Source: Bacteroidales bacterium (GTDB lineage Bacteria > Bacteroidota > Bacteroidia > Bacteroidales > WCHB1-69). Taken from it: 64,000 nt of DNA. The notes below the pieces were generated by a model. It saw nothing but the letters and a program-made list of their open reading frames with translations. It was not told where the DNA came from and searched no databases. Shown here piece by piece: positions 1 through 5,496 of the stretch (position 1 is its first letter; each line of letters starts with the position of its first letter). Position numbers and translations under genes: made by a program. The stretch spans positions 1 through 64,000 of the forward strand of contig JAFTCA010000041.1 in NCBI GenBank assembly GCA_017454945.1. Direction: 5' to 3'.

Positions 1-34
1 CACTTTTCACTTTTCACTTTTCACTTTTAACTAC
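1..34. repeat. Heptamer array (CTTTTCA/CTTTTAA)
   Basis: Four to five tandem 7-bp units reading cacttttcactttt on the + strand, the reverse complement of the TTAAAAG arrays found at six other gene junctions in the prophage. It directly precedes the ATG at 35 and continues off the left edge. Confidence 0.85.
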
Positions 35-331
35 ATGAGAGTATATATCGCTGGCAAAGTATCAGGGCTTCCCACAGGGGAGGTTTTTACGAAGTTCGGA
101 CAGGCCGAGTTCTGGCTGAAGCAACAGGGGCATGAGGTGGTGAACCCCATCAGGCTGTGTTCGGCGAGCTGGGATTGGGGCAAGTGCATGAGGGTGTGCC
201 TGCAAGAGCTGCTGAAGTGCGACACCCTGTGCCTGCTGAGCGACTGGACGGACAGCCCTGGTGCACACATCGAATACTATGTGGCCAGTGTGCTGAAGAT
301 GAGGGTGATGTACTATAGAGTTAAAAGTTGA
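35..331 (+). CDS. DUF4406 family phage protein (98 aa)
   Basis: The N-terminus MRVYIAGKVSGLP matches the start of DUF4406 proteins, which share a fold with nucleoside 2-deoxyribosyltransferases and are common in phages; residues SDWTDSPGAHIEY near position 70-82 fit the second half of that family. Enzymatic activity is not established for the family. The ATG follows a heptamer array at once. The last codons and the stop (RVKS*) are written in the next heptamer array, so the C-terminus may be secondary. First gene of a + strand run ending at 1353, probably early/middle phage genes. Family call by motif recall only. Confidence 0.7.
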   Translation: MRVYIAGKVSGLPTGEVFTKFGQAEFWLKQQGHEVVNPIRLCSASWDWGKCMRVCLQELLKCDTLCLLSDWTDSPGAHIEYYVASVLKMRVMYYRVKS

Positions 332-350
332 GAGTTAAAAGTTATTAGTT
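316..350. repeat. Heptamer array TTAAAAG, overlaps gene end
   Basis: Units of ttaaaagttgagag and ttaaaag. It encodes the last residues and stop codon of the gene ending at 331 and fills the gap to the ATG at 351. Confidence 0.85.
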
Positions 351-704
351 ATGAGCAAATTCAAGTTGAAACTGACGAATGAGGAGCTGCGGGTGGTTGG
401 TTCGAGCTGCCTGTATGCAGTCAGGAGAAACGGCAAGGTGGGTCACATTGCTACGCTTGCCCTTTTGGAGACATGTGAACGCCTGTGGGGCCGTATGAGG
501 AACATGTACCGTCCCGACCGTGAGAGCTACACGATACGGTTGAGTGCTGAAGAGGTGCAAGCACTCACACAGGAGGTGCTGCCTCACATCGCATCATACG
601 ACGAGCCCTTTATCCGAGCCATAGGCACCACCATACAAGAAGAGCTGGTGCGACAGATGGACCGTGAACTTAACATTTACAATTCGATGCGCTATGGAGC
701 TTAG
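351..704 (+). CDS. Conserved phage protein of unknown function (117 aa)
   Basis: Soluble, predicted mostly helical, without transmembrane segment or signal peptide. It begins at an ATG just after a heptamer array and its end overlaps the start of the following gene by 11 bases, which suggests translational coupling. Its place between a DUF4406 gene and a DnaA-domain-like gene puts it in the early/middle region of the phage. I recognise no family motif and assign no function. Confidence 0.65.
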   Translation: MSKFKLKLTNEELRVVGSSCLYAVRRNGKVGHIATLALLETCERLWGRMRNMYRPDRESYTIRLSAEEVQALTQEVLPHIASYDEPFIRAIGTTIQEELVRQMDRELNIYNSMRYGA

Positions 705-1005
705 TGAGCTGCGGTTGTTATACTGCGTGATGGTTGATTACTACGGCATGAATTTCCGCTCGAAGAGCCGCAAGAGACCTGTAGCCGACGGCAAGTCGAT
801 GTTTGCCTACATTGCCAGAAAACGTGGTGCAATGTTAATGGATATAGCGCAGTATATGGGCTGGAGGGACCATTCGACGGCCATATTTGCCGTGAGGAAG
901 ATGGAGGATTTAATGTCCATTTATCCGGTGTTTAAAAAGCAGTACAACGACATTGTGGATGAATACGAGTTCAGGCAGGCGGTAGGCCTGTTTGCCGAGT
1001 GCTGA
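694..1005 (+). CDS. Small protein resembling DnaA domain IV (103 aa)
   Basis: Residues 52-72 carry AQYMGWRDHSTAIFAVRKM. This is very close to the DnaA signature (RDHST-x5-VRKI) that contacts the DnaA box. The whole protein is about the size of domain IV plus a short helical lead, with no AAA+ part. Known phage proteins with this domain occur in transposable phages of Bacteroidota, but their function is not settled. The ATG at 694 lies within the end of the previous gene; an in-frame ATG at 664 also exists but sits deeper in the overlap. Inference: a sequence-specific DNA-binding protein, perhaps of early-to-late control or of host replication origins. Confidence 0.7.
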   Translation: MELSELRLLYCVMVDYYGMNFRSKSRKRPVADGKSMFAYIARKRGAMLMDIAQYMGWRDHSTAIFAVRKMEDLMSIYPVFKKQYNDIVDEYEFRQAVGLFAEC

Positions 1006-1036
1006 ACCAAGTAAGTTATTCACATTTTGACCGTAA

Positions 1037-1061
1037 CGCCCGCGAAACAGCGGGCGTTTTT
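1037..1061 (+). terminator. Intrinsic terminator after early run
   Basis: Stem CGCCCGC / GCGGGCG (7 bp, perfect) with loop gaaaca, then TTTTT. The T tract runs straight into a -7 box (1063-1070). Confidence 0.85.
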
Positions 1062-1062
1062 A

Positions 1063-1070
1063 TATTTTTG
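1063..1070 (+). promoter_or_regulatory. -7 promoter element TATTTTTG
   Basis: Matches the Bacteroidota -7 consensus TAnnTTTG and lies 17 nt before the ATG at 1087. No clear -33 TTTG at the usual distance, because the terminator stem occupies it. Confidence 0.55.
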
Positions 1071-1086
1071 CGGAAAACAATTTGTT

Positions 1087-1353
1087 ATGGCCCGAAACAG
1101 GTTGAACTATCTGCTTTATTGCAAAAAAGTGGTGGAAATCGTAAACAAATACTATGAAGAGGGGTGGACCACTTATGCCGCCGTTTGGCGCAAACACGTC
1201 AATCCTTTATATCCAATGAGCTACGCCACTTTCATCAAAATCATCAATATGCCGGGACTTGACCGCCAGATTGAAGAGGCCGAGCGGATGGCTGCCAGCG
1301 AACGCAACCGCCGCCTTACCACCACTCGCCGCCAGCTGTCGCTGTTCGATTAA
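1087..1353 (+). CDS. Small basic phage protein, unknown (88 aa)
   Basis: Basic protein (MARNRLNYLLYCKK...) with helical look and an Arg-rich tail (RRLTTTRRQLSLFD). The pattern YEEGWTTYAAVWRKHVNP..MSYATFIKIINMPG resembles small DNA-binding proteins, but I do not recognise a named family. The ATG at 1087 is chosen because 1027-1061 is a terminator and a -7 box lies just upstream. Its stop codon interlocks with the stop of the opposing gene in the 4-bp TTAA at 1350-1353. Confidence 0.65.
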   Translation: MARNRLNYLLYCKKVVEIVNKYYEEGWTTYAAVWRKHVNPLYPMSYATFIKIINMPGLDRQIEEAERMAASERNRRLTTTRRQLSLFD

Positions 1354-1895
1354 TCATTCCCCTTGGTAACCACGGGGGCAATGGTTACAGACTGTTTTTC
1401 AGGAACAATTACGGTTCCATCCATTCCAACCATCGGGGTATTGGCCGAGTTGTCCACCACTCTGCAGACATATTCCTCCACACTATCTACATAACGTTCG
1501 TGATTGTGGTTGGGGATGGTTTGTTTGCGCATCCATGCGTTGGTGTTCGGTGCTGCGAAGTTCTGCATAGCGGCCACCACGCTATCTACAATATCTAGGT
1601 ATTCCAGAGCCTGTTCCTGTTCCTCATCTGGCACATTATCGGCAGTGAGTGCGTTCCACTCAGTGACGATGTGCAGGCGGGTGGTGAGGTCGGCATCCTG
1701 CACGCGGTTGCCCAAGGTGCGCCATTGCAAAGGAAGAAACTCTACAAAAACAGCGGGTGTATCAAATGGTGTTTCCTGCTCGATAAACTCCACCTGTTGG
1801 TTCCAGAGGTCAAAATGTTTGAAGAGGGATTCGCCATCCGCGCCGGGGATGTTCTTCAGGCGGTTTACGATGGCAAGGTAAAGTTGCTTTTTCAT
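1350..1895 (-). CDS. Tail terminator/head-tail completion protein, Mu gp37-like (181 aa)
   Basis: Last gene of the - strand head module, overlapping the preceding morphogenesis gene by 4 nt (ATGA). The N-terminal half (IVNRLKNIPGADGESLFKHFDLWNQQ ..VFVEFLPLQWRT) and the size fit head-tail completion or tail-terminator proteins, which follow the gpG-like gene in Mu-type phages. The assignment rests on position and overall pattern, not on a catalytic motif. Converges on the + strand gene ending at 1353 with interlocked stop codons and no terminator between. Confidence 0.55.
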   Translation of the reverse strand: MKKQLYLAIVNRLKNIPGADGESLFKHFDLWNQQVEFIEQETPFDTPAVFVEFLPLQWRTLGNRVQDADLTTRLHIVTEWNALTADNVPDEEQEQALEYLDIVDSVVAAMQNFAAPNTNAWMRKQTIPNHNHERYVDSVEEYVCRVVDNSANTPMVGMDGTVIVPEKQSVTIAPVVTKGND

Positions 1896-2362
1896 TGTTG
1901 TGTGATTTGTTTCAGTTTGCGTTCTATTTCCGATATGATAAGGGCGTTGAGCTCTTCGCTCTCACCCATAAACTGCCGTTTGGGCATGATGAAGCCTTTG
2001 CCCCTGCCGGCACGCAGGCCTTCATTGTGCACCCTTCCGTAAGGCTCTTTTGATCCGAATGCAGAAGGAGCCGTCCAGATGACAACCTGTCCTTTCGACA
2101 CGGCCTTGATTTCAATGGAGCGGGCCAAGTCGCCAGTGTCGCCAGTAAGAATCTTGCGGGTAGTCTGCGCCCCTTTCACACGAGGGTCGGAGCGGCGCTT
2201 CACTTCCGTCCACTTCACACGCCCCCACGCCTCGTTCTGGAAGTTCCTCTTAAAGTAGCTCACCGCCGTCTTGCCGGCAATGGTTGGCGCATACTTCTCA
2301 AAGAGGTTTTTGAACTCCTGACTTAGCCGTTTTAACTCCTTTTGGAACTGTTCCGGGGACAT
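1892..2362 (-). CDS. Phage virion morphogenesis protein, Mu gpG / Phage_tail_S-like (156 aa)
   Basis: Long helical N-terminus, then KWTEVKRR..., LTGDTGDLARSIEIKAVSKGQVVIWT and YGRVHNEG around residues 75-130, and a Met-Pro-Lys-Arg-Gln-Phe-MGES element. This is the pattern of the virion morphogenesis family (PF05069), with a Leu-x-x-Ser-Ile strand and HNEG turn. The family helps join head and tail. It has its own -7 box within the palindrome 2365-2395. The downstream gene overlaps it by 4 nt. Confidence 0.8.
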   Translation of the reverse strand: MSPEQFQKELKRLSQEFKNLFEKYAPTIAGKTAVSYFKRNFQNEAWGRVKWTEVKRRSDPRVKGAQTTRKILTGDTGDLARSIEIKAVSKGQVVIWTAPSAFGSKEPYGRVHNEGLRAGRGKGFIMPKRQFMGESEELNALIISEIERKLKQITQQ

Positions 2363-2364
2363 GC

Positions 2365-2395
2365 TTTTTTATTTTTGCGTAGCAAAAATAAAAAA
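2365..2395 (-). promoter_or_regulatory. 14-bp inverted repeat containing -7 boxes
   Basis: TTTTTTATTTTTGC, a 3-nt centre, then its exact complement. Each strand carries TATTTTTG. On the - strand it is the U tract of the terminator at 2396-2414 and also the -7 box (2383-2390) for the gene starting at 2362. Confidence 0.6.
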
Positions 2396-2414
2396 CGCCC
2401 GTGTGTCGCGGGCG
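2386..2414 (-). terminator. Intrinsic terminator (- strand)
   Basis: Stem CGCCCG / CGGGCG (2396-2401 with 2409-2414), followed on the - strand by TTTTTT. It lies after the 62-aa gene and ends the protease transcript. Confidence 0.8.
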
Positions 2415-2446
2415 TAATGTGAATATGGAAATAGTTTGCATGAATA

Positions 2447-2635
2447 TTAATAGGATAGGCCGTATAAAACAATCTCATCCTCGTACATTGGCATTGCTTC
2501 TATATCTGGAATATCTATTCTTGCATAAGAAATATGTGTCAAGTCGGGTTTGATGTCAGTATAGGCTCCCTCCTTCGTTTCGTTGATGAAATCCAGAATG
2601 TCCTGATGCTCTTTTGTAATTTGATTGTTGTCCAT
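2447..2635 (-). CDS. Small acidic protein, unknown (62 aa)
   Basis: Strongly acidic (MDNNQITKEHQD...PMYEDEIVLYGL), no transmembrane part. The ATG at 2635 overlaps by a few bases the end of the protease gene upstream, so the two are likely cotranslated; a TTG at 2644 is also in frame. AT-rich like the protease. No family recognised. Because it lies downstream of a MuF protein with a nuclease-like domain, an immunity or antitoxin role is conceivable but is only a guess. Confidence 0.6.
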   Translation of the reverse strand: MDNNQITKEHQDILDFINETKEGAYTDIKPDLTHISYARIDIPDIEAMPMYEDEIVLYGLSY

Positions 2636-2637
2636 GA

Positions 2638-3912
2638 TTAACAAAATGATATTTTTTTATTTGATTGAATTTCTATCTGGTTTTTAAGAGGTTTCAGATT
2701 TATTGAAAATCCGCATCCGATTCCGTCACACACCAGGACGTCATTTTCCTGTATAAGAGGGTTTACGGGAAGCTTTAATTTCTTAATGGTTTTGCTTGAA
2801 ATATTAAAATAGCCTGGAATATCGTGACGTTTGCCACACTTTGGACAATTGATGCCAGCTATTACTTGTTGTATCTGATTGTTGGGAGTCGGAACAGGTG
2901 GGTGCAAATTAGTTCCTGCAACTGAGGCGGTTCTGGCTATTTGGCAATCCTCGCAGAAATACAATTTATAATCAGTTGATGTGTCAAATATCAAACGAAT
3001 GACTGTTTTAATGCGATAAACTATATCGGCTAATTTAGGATTATCATCAATTCTCTCAATTTTTAGTAAATCTTGCAAATCCTCTATTTTTAATGACCTT
3101 CCGTGTGTTTTCCAATCAGTATGTTTACACAGATAGTTAGCTATATCCTCAGCCCTTTTCTCTTTCATTTGAGCAGTAACAGGCATTTGTCTTGTTTCGG
3201 AAATCGTCCAATTTTTGAACTTGTACTTCACAAGCCAATCTTGCACTAAAATCTTGGCAAAATCAAGTGAGTTAACAACACCATAAACTTCACCTGGCGA
3301 TATTTGAGCTATCATAATGGCGTCAAACGGATTTAGTTTTCCTGTTTTAGCAGCCTCTGCTCTTTTATCATCAACCCATGTTTTGTAATCATAAGCAGAC
3401 ACAACAGACCTTCCAATAGAGACTTGAGCATCAATAGGCCCCAAGCTTCCCGTTTCACTCATAGAAATATTGTCGCCAGATAACACCAAGATTGTTCCAG
3501 CACTTTTAGCTTCTCCTGCAACAACGAAGTTGACCTCCTTGAATTTTTTGTGTAAAAACCGGGCTATTTCCTCAGCGGCTTCCCCGCTTCCACCTGGTGT
3601 CTCTATGTAAAAGTCTATCTTCTCGTGCGGTGATTCTCTGAGAATGTCTTGAATTGTATAAAAGTCATCCTGCCTAAGACTCACCTCTATACCTCTGCGA
3701 CCTTTATTGAAATCTGCGGCGTAAATAAAAAGATTGCCTTTGGTTAACTTATTGTATTGTTCAACCAATCGCTTAAGTTCTTCCTTGAATTCTATAGCAC
3801 CCCAATGTTTTGAGATATACTCATTTAAAATACTCCCCATCTGCTCTACTTTTTTTGTTCTATCATTAAACAACCGCTGCAAATATACAAAATATTTTAG
3901 ATATTTTTTCAC
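2638..3912 (-). CDS. SDH/SppA-type (Clp-fold) serine protease with zinc ribbons (424 aa)
   Basis: Residues 100-165 hold the Clp/crotonase core: IDFYIETPGGSG (oxyanion loop, about 105-108), VAGEAKSAGT with predicted nucleophile Ser137, and GSLGPIDAQ. This matches the serine dehydrogenase proteinase family (PF01972). The C-terminal 110 residues contain CEDC, CPKCGKRH and CDGIGC pairs, likely zinc ribbons. No signal peptide, so cytoplasmic. The gene is more AT-rich than the head genes around it and is not part of the usual Mu set, so it looks like imported cargo in the head operon. Start may instead be Met25. Substrate unknown; it is distinct from the prohead protease at 9709. Confidence 0.82.
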   Translation of the reverse strand: MKKYLKYFVYLQRLFNDRTKKVEQMGSILNEYISKHWGAIEFKEELKRLVEQYNKLTKGNLFIYAADFNKGRRGIEVSLRQDDFYTIQDILRESPHEKIDFYIETPGGSGEAAEEIARFLHKKFKEVNFVVAGEAKSAGTILVLSGDNISMSETGSLGPIDAQVSIGRSVVSAYDYKTWVDDKRAEAAKTGKLNPFDAIMIAQISPGEVYGVVNSLDFAKILVQDWLVKYKFKNWTISETRQMPVTAQMKEKRAEDIANYLCKHTDWKTHGRSLKIEDLQDLLKIERIDDNPKLADIVYRIKTVIRLIFDTSTDYKLYFCEDCQIARTASVAGTNLHPPVPTPNNQIQQVIAGINCPKCGKRHDIPGYFNISSKTIKKLKLPVNPLIQENDVLVCDGIGCGFSINLKPLKNQIEIQSNKKISFC

Positions 3913-3919
3913 ATTCTTG

Positions 3920-3949
3920 TTTGTATATTCAAATTTTATTGTATTTTTG
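3920..3949 (+). promoter_or_regulatory. Promoter TTTG-N18-TATTTTTG
   Basis: TTTG at 3920-3923 and TATTTTTG at 3942-3949, near-ideal Bacteroidota promoter, directed against the surrounding - strand genes. No + strand gene follows; a terminator does, at 4008-4034. Confidence 0.7.
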
Positions 3950-3955
3950 CAGCGG

Positions 3956-4034
3956 ATAACCTATTGCGGAGGGCGATGAAACGCGTCCTTTGATTCTTGG
4001 TGTCCCGGCCCGCTTCAGCGGGCTTAGTTTTTTT
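3956..4034 (+). ncRNA. Candidate small RNA, about 75-80 nt
   Basis: Bounded by a good promoter (3920-3949) and a perfect intrinsic terminator (4008-4034) on the + strand, between two - strand genes. It holds a possible five-codon peptide (MKRVL, ATG at 3976) preceded by GGAGGG, but nothing longer. It would be antisense to the leader/intercistronic RNA between the MuF gene and the protease gene. Ends are inferred, not measured; family unknown. Confidence 0.45.
4008..4034 (+). terminator. Intrinsic terminator (+ strand)
   Basis: GCCCGC-ttca-GCGGGC followed by ctuag-like spacer and seven T residues. The T run is only on the + strand side, so it serves the short + strand transcript, not the MuF gene. 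Confidence 0.8.
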
Positions 4035-5340
4035 ATTCCACATCAAAAACCTCTACAACTCCTTCACCTTCATTAATTACACAGTAAATATGTTTGATTC
4101 GTATAGTGTGATGTTTGAGTTCACCTGTTTTCTTATCCACGTAGGTTGATAGTTTGAATTGCTCAAAACCTTTCAAAACCTTCTCGGGACTGTACATGGA
4201 AGGGTCGTGGAAGTAGAGACATACTGAATCAGCTGACTCGGAGACATATTCAAGTCGATTGTATTTGCCAAGTTGATGATTTTTTCTTGACAAAGGATAC
4301 ATATAATACTCTTTGTTTTCAGTAATAGAGGCAATATCCATTCGTTTCTCATTGAGGAGTAGGTCAAGACTGGTGTCTGCTCCACCATTGGCGTTCAGTT
4401 TGCCTTCTTCGCATAAAATGGCACTATTGCCACGACGATATAGAATATCTTGGCAGTTGGCTTCCAGTTGGGTTGACGTAAGACCTTCCCCGTCCTGTGT
4501 AAGTTCTTTGAAAAACGTTTCTTCTTTGTCTGCCGAATGCACCGCGTGTTTTACATGCGTTGCCTTCATACCACCGGTGCCCCAGTCGAATTTCACTTCG
4601 TTGTAGTCAGGGTTCTTGGACAAATCCATGTATTCATTGTGATGCTCTTTGATGGGACGGAAGAACTCCTCCACTACCTCTGTTCCTTTCTTTCCCGCAT
4701 TCTTGAAGTACGTGCATTCTTGGGTGAAGATTTCGCCTGTTACCGCGGGGTTGCCTTCGAGGCCTTTGGCGTGTCGTACACCTGTTGGATTGCCTTCTGT
4801 AACACCTTCGTCCGTTTCCTCCCAATCACACTTGCAGTTCCATAAATTCCCTGGTTGGTTTTCGCTCCAGAACGGATCCGTCTTCGCCCATACCCGATTG
4901 TAAAACACTGCATGTTCCTCTCTGGGGCTTGCGCTGCGGGATGGCAGCCATTTCAGGTTGGGATACAGCTCGTTGGCAATGGGGTCGGCGTTGAAGTCGG
5001 TCCACTGCTTGGCGGTGCGGGCACGGGCGGTGGCGGTGTTGTACTCTGCCGCCTGGTAGCGGTTGAAGGTGTTGAGCACGGCTTTGGCAATGTTCTTGAA
5101 ATCGCCGTCGTCAGGCCATTTCTCGCGCTGCTTCTTCAGCTGCTCGGTGAGATGATAGGCCTTGTAGGCGGCGAAGCGGGACACGTTGGCCTGCAGCTGT
5201 GCTTCAAGGTCGAAGTAAGGGTCTCCGGGCTTGCCCTGCGGGAACACGCCGCCCACGGCTTTGCGTAGGTTATCAGAGTAGGCCTGATATACATCGGAGT
5301 GGATGGTGCCAGCCTTGCCCTCCATCACATCCCGGATCAC
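4033..5340 (-). CDS. MuF-like minor head protein with C-terminal BECR/CdiA-type nuclease domain (435 aa as read from GTG)
   Basis: Residues about 1-210 are a MuF/gpF-type head protein: RYQAAEYNTATARA, LYPNLKWLPSRSASPREEHAVFYNRVW and LWNCKCDWEETDEG are its hallmarks. From about 255 to the end is a separate domain beginning GGMKATHVKHAVH and including GGADTSLDLLLNEKRMDI, of the kind seen in phage BECR (PBECR) and CdiA C-terminal RNases fused to MuF. The frame is open for some 70 codons upstream of GTG 5340 with plausible coding sequence (LYFHGNTAEALDALLSFP) but no ATG, GTG or TTG. It overlaps the portal gene there, at a -1 frameshift signal (5464-5496). The protein may therefore be made mainly as a portal fusion, or start at a rare codon. 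Confidence 0.82.
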   Translation of the reverse strand: MIRDVMEGKAGTIHSDVYQAYSDNLRKAVGGVFPQGKPGDPYFDLEAQLQANVSRFAAYKAYHLTEQLKKQREKWPDDGDFKNIAKAVLNTFNRYQAAEYNTATARARTAKQWTDFNADPIANELYPNLKWLPSRSASPREEHAVFYNRVWAKTDPFWSENQPGNLWNCKCDWEETDEGVTEGNPTGVRHAKGLEGNPAVTGEIFTQECTYFKNAGKKGTEVVEEFFRPIKEHHNEYMDLSKNPDYNEVKFDWGTGGMKATHVKHAVHSADKEETFFKELTQDGEGLTSTQLEANCQDILYRRGNSAILCEEGKLNANGGADTSLDLLLNEKRMDIASITENKEYYMYPLSRKNHQLGKYNRLEYVSESADSVCLYFHDPSMYSPEKVLKGFEQFKLSTYVDKKTGELKHHTIRIKHIYCVINEGEGVVEVFDVE

Positions 5341-5463
5341 TTTTTCATACAGCTCCCGTTTGGAGAGGTTGTAGAGCGTGGGGAAGGAGAGCAGCGCATC
5401 AAGAGCCTCGGCCGTGTTGCCGTGGAAGTAGAGGTCGTCAAGTTCTGCCAGGGCGTTTCGGAC

Positions 5464-5496
5464 GGACAGGTCTCTGCCTGTCCTCAGAAGAAAAAA
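5464..5496 (-). other. Candidate -1 ribosomal frameshift signal (portal to MuF)
   Basis: On the - strand: slippery heptamer T TTT TTC (5496-5490, phased in the portal frame as aat ttt ttc), then ttctga containing the portal stop, then a perfect stem GGACAGG (5483-5477), loop cagaga, CCTGTCC (5470-5464). Slippage by -1 enters the MuF frame: CTT CTG AGG ACA. Spacer of 6 nt and stem position are textbook. Confidence 0.65.

Noticed and set aside
4033..5340. Degenerate (frameshifted) MuF pseudogene
   Set aside because: The frame is intact from the portal overlap to the stop and both domains are complete; a recoding signal explains the missing start better than mutation.
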